Assembly (NCBI GenBank): GCA_029891345.1
Contig: CM057000.1
Coordinates: forward strand, 126,765,338-126,829,337
Origin: Dryococelus australis
Taxonomy: Eukaryota > Arthropoda > Insecta > Phasmatodea > Phasmatidae
DNA length: 64,000 nucleotides
Direction: 5' to 3'
The position numbers and the translations under genes were made by a program. The notes beneath the pieces were generated by a model. It ran no database searches. It saw only the letters and a program-made list of their open reading frames with translations, and was not told where the DNA came from. Positions 53,691 to 64,000 of the stretch are shown piece by piece. Each line of letters begins with the position of its first letter. Position 1 is the stretch's first letter.

Positions 53691-56339
53691 CGCCGTGTTA
53701 GTCTTTTGAAATGTTAAAAAAAACTTTGGGCAATTAGAGTTTGTAGAGTCATATTAATCTGGGCAGTTAACTTTTTGCGAGCAAAGTTCATGGGCGACCT
53801 AGTGTTCTCATTTTACAAATGGTGTTTGTTATTTTTTTTCTTCTTCTTTAAGTCACGCTTGTTTTCTGTTTGACTTTGATGTGAATCGACTGTATGGTTG
53901 CGTCGCAGCAGTAATCGGCGTAGTTTTCTGTAGGCTTGAACTCCACTAAACTCCTGCGTGTGTATAGTGGGCTAGGTTGTTGGACGCGACGCATACGCCG
54001 GCGAATTTAGTGGAATCAAAGTAAAGTCTCTTAAAGTAATGCTCGTTACGCATATGACAACCTTTGCTCCCGATCGTTGGGGTTTGGCATTTCATACGAC
54101 CTCATTTCGTTCATTTCGATTTGCAAGATTTCTGTATCTGTACACAATTCCTTAAACTGTATTGGATTGCGCGTGCTGTAAAAGGAAAAATCCTAATTCA
54201 ATGTAATCTGAATCCTTCCAACTGTTCATGCACATTGGCCTGATCTATAGTCTCTGTATATACCAGCTCCAAAATAATGTGAGACTGTTAGATTTGCTTG
54301 AACTGGCACGGGTACGTTTTGTTAGGAGCAAAACTATTTCTATATATAATACCACTCAATGCCAATAAATAACTTAGGTTTTAATTCATATCAGAGGTTA
54401 TACCTTGTGATTTGTGTTGTCTCAGGACTCAAGTAAGTTACATTAAATTGCCAATTATGTACTAGTTTGACTGAAAAAGGTATTTTTTTGTATTATGGAG
54501 GAATGTTGTGTAAATCCATCCACAACGCCCTGATTATCCCTGCTATATATTTTTTACTATAATAACTTTATATACCACCCCCTCCTTACAAAGAAGTGTA
54601 ACCTTTATAGTTCAGCATAAAAAAGGGAGAAAAACGATGCAGGCAGGTAGACCCCTTACAAAAGTAATTAGCCAAGCATATCTTTGATAGTCTCATTACC
54701 CAAGTTTCATATGAAAAATATTATTTATGAACATGTTTTCGATTTCTGTGTACATATTGATTTGCAAAAATTTTGATTTTAGTTTTACAGAGCCAGTAAT
54801 TATATATTTACTGCTGAAAGATTTTTTAATACGCCGTTTTAGACTGAATGGTAAAAATTTTTAAATTGTCAAAATATTCGCGTTATCTTTTGTTATTCTT
54901 GTATATCAATTGTGATGAGAATCCACTTAATATTTACTGAAATATAATTACAATTCTTAATATTCAAGCGATTCCACGTCCACAAGAGAAAATCGAAACA
55001 TTAGTTTAGTGAATTATTTTGTTTCCCAATCATATCTGCTATTATAGCTCGGTAGAAAATTGTTAAAAATAAAAAAATTGACAGTCGCTGTAATAATCTT
55101 TAAAATAATGGTGGGCATATGTTGAGTAATCCCAAAATACTCACGTGGCAAAATTATTCAGCTTGATGCGATTTCCCTGCTTGGAGATTGAACGAGTCAA
55201 ATAATAAGAATTATTATAATGCTAACACCAATTAATGACACTTCTCTTACTTTCTTGCAGGTCGGTTGTTTAGTTTTGATATGTATCATGAATGAATAAA
55301 ATGTTTATAAAACGGCAGTTTTAAAATAATTGCCTGCTGCACGACAATTTAATATGCGTAGGTCGTTTAGTGTGACACTTCACTTGCAAATCTTTGTGGG
55401 GAAACTGTTCAGTATATATTAAGACATTATATCTGTACCGAGTATGAAACAAAGTTGCCCGGCTGAGTGTGTCTGTGTATTCGGCTAAGGCTTCTAAACT
55501 ACTTGATGGATTTAGATGTGGTTTTCACAGTCATTTAGAGTATTTCTTGAGGAAGATTTACGCACACAAAACATTAATATTTAATGTAAGGATAGTAGAG
55601 AAATGTCGACGTTTACAGCAAATTCGGAAAAAGCCGCTTTTATATGGCTTACGCTGACTAAACCATAAGAGATACACCAAATTAATGTGCTACAGGATTG
55701 TTGATCTCAAAAATGCCTACAAAAAAAGTCCGCGGCAGCATAAGTTTATCTTTTAACGATGACATACAATAACAATTTTTCTCTTTTAGGAGTTCGCTTA
55801 CTAAGAATTATTGAACAACGCAGTATTAATCCTATGTAAGTTACCTTATGCATTTAGTGTACATACTTGCTGTAAACCTAAACAAGGCCATATTTGTAAA
55901 TCGCACCTGAGCGAGGCCGGGGCTGGTCGCTAGAGCATGTATAAGTCAAAGTTCCTATGTTTCTGAGCTTTATTTTCTATGTAGAGTTCGGCGGATCTGT
56001 ACCTAATTTGTCCGGAATAAACTTCAGTATCCAAATTAAAATACTATGTACGCCAAAACTAGCTCTGGTCCCCAATTGGGTGCAAAAGCACAAGAACGGG
56101 AGGTGCGTATCTCATTCACGAAATCCATTAACCGAGAATGAATTTTCTACTCTTAGGTACCGTTTAAAACATTAAAAAATAAATGTTTGCCCGAAACTAT
56201 AATTCGTTTTTAAATTACTTTATAATAGGTTTAATGTTTTTTGACATGAATATGTATTCAAATTTGCGATTATAGTGAGAGGCAAGCAAGAAAATCAGAT
56301 GATAACAAAATCAGGGGATAGAGTTTGGCATTGCACCTC
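53691..56339. other. Intergenic DNA, no supported gene
   Basis: AT-rich; only short frames without motifs (for example 55469-55657, 55957-56175). Confidence 0.45.
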
Positions 56340-56930
56340 CGAATCTATAGTCTAGATTCAGAATTAAATTATACCACTCGATTGCCAAAGGACCAAAGAA
56401 TTTGTTCAGCTGTGGGTGGTCTCCGGGTGGTGGGACGATAAGGGGGGGGGGGGGCAGGCGCAATTTCGAGTTCGTTTCGCTGCGTCTCAAAGATTACGCG
56501 TAGTATAATTTTTGACTAGGTGCTCGTTTTAGTTCCAGTCGACAGCTCTCGTTAGTATCAATCGATTACGTGTATGGAAACATTTGTGTGGCTTGGTTAT
56601 GGTGAAATTACATGAGTTTAATGTAAAAAATTAAGACAACTTGAACACAATTTTTGCCTATACTCGTCAAAAAACCAAGCCGAAATACAGAACTCGTATA
56701 CGGTTGGAAAGAGCATCTCAAAAAGCAATACAGTGATACCCATAAAACCCCATATGATCGAGTGAAGCGGTGCCGGGAACAAAAACAATACATCAAGGTG
56801 TCCGAGTGCGTCAACGTAGACGTATTCACGCAAAACAAACGGCCGTGTCCACAACACAGCCAAATCCAATTTTTTTTTTGTTTCTGAGTATTTGATGCGA
56901 GTATTTTCCGAGTGCAGACTGAAGCTCGTC
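56340..56930 (-). repeat. Repeat C, copy 2
   Basis: Reverse complement of 7605-8040 plus a longer flank. The part at 56640-56880 gives a plus frame with KKPSRNTELVYGWKEHLKKQ and YDRVKRCREQKQYIKVSECV. Copy 1 preserves much of the same reading (KKPS..., GWKEHLKK), which hints at coding origin. No known domain. A G run lies at 56441-56455. Confidence 0.65.
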
Positions 56931-58017
56931 ACAGTATAATTAATTAAGATGCTCTTAGTGCGTTCAGGATAATGGGGGACTGCAGATTGTTAGCACAGTC
57001 TCGAGATCGTATCTTTTATGGTACATACATGTGAAGAAAAGATTAATAGATAATAATCCTTTAGCACCGGTGAATGTAAGAATATTTCAATTTTTATGCG
57101 AATATCCACGAGAATACACATATTCAACATTTTCTCTCCTAGTAACTCTGGTGTTGATTGGCTGACATTGGTGTATGTTCGCGCATTGTTTGAGTTAATA
57201 TACCAGTAAGATTATTACATGTATTTAAAAACACGCAAACAGTTTATTTTATTAATTAAAGCAGACAAAGATAACTATTTTTTATGATTAACGTTAAAAC
57301 ATGTAATGCATAATTAGTCACTTCAAATGTTAGTTTGCAGACCATAATAATAGTAAATTAAATTTTTTACAGGGGACTGCCTCCTGATTACACATATATA
57401 ATAAATACAAAATGATGAGTCAATTTCTCAAATATCAGTCTAACTTGCAAAACTGACTTCTTTTTTACTCCAAAAAGCTCGCTAGATGTGATCACTTTTC
57501 ACACACAGTCCACTGAACACACTTTTTTTCTATGGTTGCATACAAACCAAGCACAATGCATTCTAACGACGTTCGCATACTAAAGTTTAGTCATTTCTTC
57601 CCTCACCATTCGCTTCTTGGATTCTTTTTTTTTTTTTTCTGTCCGAGTACTGATTTATTTGCTCGGGATGCTTTCTTTGGTCCACTTTTCCTCTCTCGGA
57701 GTTTTGCCTTCAAAGCATTCTTTCATTGGAGTGTGTGTCAATATCGCCGTCTCGCTTTCCCTTCAAATATCTGTTGCTTTGTTTTCCTCTTGGCCCACCT
57801 TTGGGAACTGGTTCGATGCTATTAGGAAAAAAGAGGGGGAGCTATATCGAGGTAGAGGCGTAGAGCTGCGTCGTTTATTATGATTGCTCGGTCATGCATT
57901 TAAGGCAAGTGATACAGTTTTCGAAGTAGGCTACCAAGAAAATGCGCAGTGGAGGAAAGAGTGTCTTGCACAGTTCCGGAAGTAGACGTCGGGCGTTATT
58001 GCTGGCTTATTAAAGTA
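56931..58017. other. Intergenic DNA, no supported gene
   Basis: AT-rich with a T run near 57624-57640. The 88-97-codon frames overlap one another and have no domain. Confidence 0.4.
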
Positions 58018-58371
58018 TAGGCTGTTAATGCTAAAATGAGCACTTTTGAAAGCCCAGCTTAAGATCCACTTGCTTGCATGTTGTGTGTTCCTCCGCCTTA
58101 TGTAAAATCAACATTTCCATGGCCCCTCTTCACTTGATTCGTGCGTCGGTCATGTGAAACTGTGAAATTATAAGAAAAGGAAATACATTACAAATCTGCT
58201 AATTTTTACACTTCTGTGCATTAGAAATAAACGAAAAGCGAAGGAAATAATGTTAAGTTATCACAAATGGTTACCTAACATTTTTTATTTGACGTTAAAA
58301 TGTAGAACTACTTTCCATCCATCATTACCAACTTTATTGGGCGAATACCACTCAGTGCGCCCATTAATATA

Positions 58372-58451
<80 letters not shown>

Positions 58452-58517
58452 GCAGGGACAGTGACTTTTTTCTAAGTTTCATTTCTAAAGTGCTCACTTT
58501 ATCGTGAACAGCCTTTA
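58018..58517 (+). mobile_element. MITE-A copy l, expanded by an internal (TA)n
   Basis: Starts TAGGCTGTTAATGCTAAAATGAGC and ends GTGCTCACTTTATCGTGAACAGCC. About 75 bp of TA repeat (58369-58447) replace the short AAATATATGC site seen in the other copies, so the microsatellite grew from that ATATAT seed. Confidence 0.9.
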
Positions 58518-58815
58518 GCTATGTTTTCTTGTCAGTGTTCCCTTGGGCCCTTGGTTTCCACACGCCTGACGTTCGCAGTTCCAAGCATAAAGCCACTGTC
58601 TTGATTTGTGTATTAAAAGGAACATTTCAGTTGGTCGAATCCTTGTGTGGTATTTTGTAGGCGCGCAAGCAACGAGTTAGCAATTTTGACGATTTTGGAG
58701 TCACGAAATGTCATTATTTGACGTCTTGTCAACAATGTAACGCAGTCTGTTCTTAACACATTTATCAAGATATAAGTCTGCACTCTTTTCCTAAGGTTGC
58801 AACTTAATGCTGTAA

Positions 58816-59087
58816 GTGTTGAGGGAAGTAGAGCGAAGAGATCTGAGTGAAATCTTGAGAGCCGGTGGGAGTGGACCGAGGGGCGAATGGAGCAGCACGG
58901 GGACGCGAGGGTGGGAAAGCGGGAGATCGCCGAGAAAATCCGCAGACCAGCGGCATCGTCCCACACGATTCCTACGTCCGGAAATCTGGTACCCTCCCCG
59001 CTGGGAATCAAACCCAGTTTCCTTGGTAGGAGGCGAGCGTCTAGCCGCTAAACTACCGCGGCCCCTGCGGTGTGTAGGGGAAAAACG
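58816..59087 (-). mobile_element. tRNA-derived SINE-1, copy 3
   Basis: On minus, GGGGCCGCGGTAGTTTAGCGG leads the element, with B box GGGTTTGATTCCC. Exact 9-bp duplication ATGCTGTAA at 58807-58815 and 59088-59096. Confidence 0.93.
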
Positions 59088-59129
59088 ATGCTGTAACTGC
59101 GTGTTCGTTTAATAACTGAGGCCCTCGAC

Positions 59130-59690
59130 TGACACAGGCAAGCCGCAAAGGCTCTTACGCAATTGAAAACTTTAACATTTGACTTCACAATTTGACTGTA
59201 CGTTTGCTTTCCGACATGTTGTTTCTTATGGAGGTTGGCACAATGGAACTGTCAAAGGTAAAGTCAAGCACTCTTGACTTTACGATTTCGAAAATTTCGA
59301 ATTTAAAGTCAATGTCAACCACCATTTTGCCGAGAATCTAACAGAGGTTATGTAGAAAGTGCATTATTTTATTGTGAGACGATTTTAATCTCGGTATATT
59401 AAACAAAGCTCGTCTTAAATTAAATAAATGGCGAACGAATATAATGTGAAGAGGAAACATGTGAATTGATATATTTTAGTAAAGTAAACAAATGAGTGTT
59501 TGTTTTGAAATAAACTTTTAATGTAGATGTTAACCTATTATTTACATAGCAAGATACATATTTTTATGAAGCTTGCAGAACCGATGTTCAATTGTTTGAA
59601 CTCTGACTTTACAATCGTATTATGTATTAGTGGTTTCGTCAGAGGAAAGGGCATGTAAAGGCAAATGCTATAGTTTTGTATTGAGTAAGA
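59130..59690 (-). repeat. Repeat D, copy 2
   Basis: Inverted relative to 52985-53690, about 5.8 kb away. Landmarks on minus: TTTTCAATTGCGTAAGAGCC, AGTCAAGAGTGCTTGACTTTAC, TCTGTTAGATTCTCGGCAAAATGG, and TCTGACGAAACCACTAATAC. No coding domain recognised. Confidence 0.65.
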
Positions 59691-61009
59691 AGCTTGGCAA
59701 GGAAGTCAAATTACAGGATTCTCTCCCGAACATTTATTACACATTTTTTTATTTCCATATTTGCTTGTTTTAATTTGCAGTAAATTATATATATATAATT
59801 ACCAATAAGATCAGTTGCTTATATGAAAGTTTCTAAAGTTAATAGAGAAATGTTGTGATTTCTTTACATGAAAACCATTCAACAAGATATTTGATGACGG
59901 TCGGCGACTAAATGCAACCAGCTCGTATATGCTGCTACATTCAGTTCCGTCACCACAGCAACTCCATTACCAACTTTACTAGCAATTACTTGCAGTATTT
60001 TACGAAAATAAAATAAAATAAAATAAAAAGTGTTGGCTACTTTTTTTTGTGCTATGCCAAGCTAAACTGTTACAAATGAAATATTACGTGAATTATTACA
60101 AAGCTCCAATTATGAAAATAAAACACTAATATTACATATTGTAGAATAAACTATCTCAGCTACGGGCACTCTGTATGAAGATAATTTAAGGATATTTACA
60201 CAAGTGCACTCTGTTGCTTGTGTAACGAACTGTTTACAGGGTCTAAGCTTAGCGCTGTTAATCAACCAGCTCCAGCTCTCCAGCGCGAGATAACAGTTGT
60301 TAATGGCAGCGACTGCGTTACATACGAGTACGCCGTGTGGGAGGAAACCAAGACGTTAGAAGTGGACGGTAGCGAACGTATTAATGGGCAGAACGTCAAA
60401 AACAGAGTAGAACGCTCTGCAGAAGTAGCCAGAAATTATCACAGCCTGGGGGGGGGGGGGGTGACCATCGAGTTTATAGCAGAAAGCCACTATGATTGTT
60501 TGAAATTGTTGCTAGAAACTTGAATTCTCTTAAAGAGATGCTAACTAAAGTGATATATTGCAATGTTGCAGCCGTCAGAAAACAACAAATGACTGAAACT
60601 CAGCTCGGTTCGCAAACATGGGAAGTGTTCGTAAATATTGGTGCCATTATATGGAAAATTCTCCATTGAGAATTGTTAAAATGTATGCGGTCCGCGTACT
60701 CTACGCGGAAGAAACACGAAACAGATTGCGATAAAATTATTCGGACGGATTATGAGAACAGGGCCACAGAAGCCATTATAAATCCGTGCTATTGAAAAGC
60801 TCGCATCGCGTGAAATCTAGCAAGGCGGGAGGGACCTCTCTCTCCTACTGGCACGCCAATGGCGTCCTATGCTAGCGGAGGGAAAAAAACAGTGTTGTAG
60901 GAAGGTTCGGCCTAATACGAGATGAAAAGAAGATATGGCTGCGAGTGTTTGCCGTTGTGCGGGGTTTCACCGAGGAAAAGGTTTTGCTGACCAAATTATT
61001 TCTTTGTAC
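59691..61009. other. Intergenic DNA, no supported gene
   Basis: Includes a short AAAATA tandem (about 60003-60028) and a G run (60451-60461) that sits within a 101-codon frame without domain. Confidence 0.4.
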
Positions 61010-61575
61010 AGAGGCAATGAAATATCTTGTTGCTCGAACCAAATTATTTTGTTGTTCTCACTTGGTTGCCCCGAGCTATAAGATTTGTTTGGCTACCAGT
61101 TTGGGCCGATATAAATTTTTTTTTTCGCAAGTTTAACCGACTTTCGAATCTAGATCGTCTGCGTCCGAGCGCTACGCCTTAGTAACCTCAGCTGATGTGA
61201 AAACTGATGACGCAATAAACCTTTTAAATAGATATATGGCAAATATTGGGCAACGTGTGCACGCAAATATTTCGAGTTTCACAGCTCTACTTGTCGGTTT
61301 CTTGTTTAATTATTATATTGATGTATTTATACGGTTGTTGAGCATCAGTAGATGCACTAACAAACACGATTGCTATCTCAACTGTCACAAAAAATACATA
61401 CAAACTCTCTAGCTGTATTTTCGAATGAAGGCAGTCAAATGAATGGACAAACAAATATATACAGTTGATTCAACAAAATATTTAGTTGCCCAACACATAT
61501 ATTTTGTTTATTCAGTGATTTTTAACCAACTATTCACTGGGTAACCAAAGTTTACGTTCAAAACGATGATAAATC
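61010..61575 (+). repeat. Repeat E, copy 2
   Basis: Same orientation as 9925-10620. Shares GGTTGCCCC, AAGATTTGTTTG, CTGATGTGAAAACTGATGA-like sequence, TCTAGCTGTATTTTCGAA and ACAGTTGATTCAACAAAATAT. Confidence 0.6.
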
Positions 61576-62298
61576 TCTTCCCATGGATGCATTCAATTTC
61601 ACTTAAATTATGTTAGTTCCGCCTTGCTGTTTTGTTGTGTAGATAGCGTACAAACTACAGCAGTACGTAATAGGGAACGTTTTTATTTTTTATGCAGTAT
61701 TGTTATACACAGAGCAGTTTATATCTAAAACAACAAAAACTCTCAAGAAAAGGAACATTTATTAAAAACTAAAATTTTTAATAGTTATGTTTTAAATCAC
61801 CACTCTCAAATAATGCGGTAGAAACTATCGTTATTTACTGGCGTTTTTAGAGTCAACGCTTCATATTGATATGCGACTTATGTGCGTTTATTTTATCGCA
61901 GTGATGTAATCACATATAAAAATAACAAGTATTTGTTAGTCACAGTCAGAGTTGTTACAGATACTAGGAAATATCGGTTGAGCTCATCACTACTCACCCC
62001 TAATGACGGCGCAGTTCTCCTTCCCAATCCTCACAACCATTGGAACCTACAAACATACCCAAATAATGGCATCGCCCAGTGCTGCCGCTATCGCGCCTCC
62101 TGATCGCTACCTGAAGAGGAATCGCGTGGTGCGTGAAGTCCCATCGGGCGCTGGTGTATACCCCGTCGCAACTAACTTCCCCACGCGAGCTGAACTGCGC
62201 CCAAATAAAAACCAACTGTGTTTCCAGAACGTACTCGACAATAAAGAGCACCAGCGAACATCTTAACAGCCCTTTCACTACTCCCCTCCAAATAAGAC

Positions 62299-62329
<31 letters not shown>

Positions 62330-63756
62330 CTAACTCACAAAAAATACACGTACGTACACTGTCAAATGTCTGAAATTACGAAAATCACTTACATTCCCAC
62401 GCAAAAAAAAAAATTACATTCCCTTGAAATCAGTTAACTAGACCATTAAAACATAAACATTAAAAATTTGATTTTTTAAGGAAATATGGCCAATTTAACT
62501 ATATATTTGCGATAATAATTTCGATGATAATACACTTTTTGGCTGAAAGATTACTTTTTCCCAGTGAAATACGGTCAGCCTGGCTTCTTTTTATTCTTAA
62601 GCTTTCCTGAAACATTTATTTGTAGTGCGCTGTGATAGTGTTCCGGCTGGTCGTAAGATTGCATCAAGGAAATCGTAATGAAGTATTTGCAATGAATTTT
62701 TATACGTTCACATTAGATGTGACCTGTTTTGAAAATTATCATTAAACTTAGTTAACTCCTCGCTTTGTGTCGTAATTAATTTTTATGTCCAAGCATCACG
62801 GAGAAACTGAGCTCGTCTTTCGTATAAATGTTTGATCTGCAGTGACCCCAGCTGCCTGCGGTCCAGCTGGACAACTGCGGAGCTTTGGGAAACTTGAATA
62901 TTTCGAAGGAAATTGACACTCGCGGTCAAAAAAAAAATGCAATCATCCAAATATTTCAGCTGCATCACAAGAAAACCTCGATATTAAAACGTTTCGGCCA
63001 ACAGCGCTAAACAAACTGTTGCGTGTTAATTGTATGAAAATCGTCATAAATAAAAAAATGCAGGAGCACGAGGTTTTAATACTGATTTTGACTTAAACAG
63101 TGAGTTGCAGTTGCTAATTAATGCAGGTTAATAATTTGTAGTTATTTTTTCACCTAAATTCAAGTGTGTTCGGGCCTCGCTAGTGCTGTGACCCCGCCTT
63201 AAGCTAACTGGTCACGCACTCATTAAGGGGAGTGGTTTACTGAATACAAAGATGGATTTTTCCTTAATAGTCTTTATATAAATCTCTGTAACTCACAAGA
63301 GTACAGCACTTTACAGTCATTACGTTATATTAAACGGGAGAGTAATTGTGTTCACAGCTATTCAATTTTGCAAAACCCACTTTGTTAAAAATCAATCTAA
63401 TGTGTCTCCGACGTAACTCTTTGGAACCAGTTCACCTTAATCCTTGTTGCCGAAGGCTGAGTTTCTTCGTGTATCGGCAGCGGCGATCCCCGATATACCC
63501 CTCTCGTGTTTCTTCTTGAGAGGTCGGCCACTGGCTGACGTCTGGACCCGCGACCAACCTCGCGCTGGCCTAGGTATATCGGCTCGTTTCATGTATCGCC
63601 ATACTGTTTACTGGCTACCGTTTGTCGCAATCCCTGGCCTCCTGATTCCCCGCTGAGTGTGTTGCTAGGTTCACACGAGCGTCAAGTAAGGGCTCGCTCA
63701 CATCACAACACTAGGCATAAATTATTAAAAGTTTATAAATTGAACGTGTCTAAAGG
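61576..63756. other. Intergenic DNA, no supported gene
   Basis: Contains a long A run (62304-62329). The overlapping frames at 61882-62333 (66-92 codons, both strands) lack any domain. Confidence 0.45.
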
Positions 63757-64000
63757 ACTGCGATGGTGTAGTGGTTAGACTACTCGCCTCCCACCTTGGC
63801 AAACCGGGTTCGATTCCCGACGAGGTAGCCCCTGGATCTCCGCATGTGGTAGTCATGTCGGACGACGCCACTGGTCGGTGGGTTTTCTCGGGGATCTCCC
63901 GTTTCCCCCCTGCCCTTTCACTCCAGCGGTACTCCATACTCAACTCGCTTCAACCTCATCGGTTTTCAAGATCTACGTTTAAGAGCCGCCCAAATCTCTT
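63757..64000 (+). mobile_element. tRNA-derived SINE-1, copy 4, cut by window end
   Basis: GGACTGCGATGGTGTAGTGG, then TTAGACTACTCGCC (A box), GGGTTCGATTCCC (B box), body GTCGGACGACGCCACTGGTCGG. It has the best-preserved boxes of the four copies. Confidence 0.9.

Overview
The window looks like intergenic DNA of an arthropod, most likely an insect. It is AT-rich and packed with interspersed repeats. It carries a nuclear copy of mitochondrial DNA with the insect order ND4 - tRNA-His - ND5, tRNA-derived SINEs, many short inverted-repeat elements, and microsatellites. I see no convincing intact host gene. The readable coding content is virus-like: two decayed Polinton/Maverick-type (adintovirus-like) elements.

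Element 1 (1 to about 4.5 kb; its left end lies outside the window) carries a conserved element protein, a phospholipase-A2-like domain, a pX-like core protein, an adenovirus-type cysteine protease, a fibre-like protein, a packaging ATPase on the minus strand with Walker A and B still intact, a minor capsid protein, and a small OB-like protein on the minus strand.

Element 2 (20743-38199, about 17.46 kb) is complete end to end. It has inverted terminal repeats of about 1.9-2.0 kb, AG...CT termini, and a perfect 6-bp target duplication TATGCA at 20737-20742 and 38200-38205. Inside, the minus strand (read right to left) holds ATPase, fibre-like protein, conserved element protein and retroviral-type integrase. 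The plus strand holds PLA2/pX, protease, minor capsid, a small basic ORF, major capsid, and a DEDD-exonuclease-like protein. The two strands diverge from 26446-26522, where two TATA boxes face opposite ways. Almost every gene has stops, frameshifts or lost catalytic residues, and no protein-primed DNA polymerase B was found. The right half carries a mitochondrial insertion (about 30.24-30.74 kb), a GATA microsatellite, a 24-bp-repeat ORF of unknown role (32780-33415) and roughly 125-bp tandem repeats.

Outside these elements the DNA is mostly layered small transposons: an inverted-repeat family (MITE-A, at least 12 copies), a second family (MITE-B, 2 copies, one nested in MITE-A), an AT-rich MITE at 14210-14617, a 3.42-kb insertion (49128-52547) that splits one MITE-A copy, a fold-back element at about 42.72-42.93 kb, a Tc1/IS630-type transposase pseudogene (about 41.99-42.72 kb) split by a SINE, four copies of a tRNA-derived SINE with target duplications, a 7-unit satellite of about 104 bp (15142-15872), and three two-copy repeats (C, D, E). 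The nesting gives relative ages for several families.
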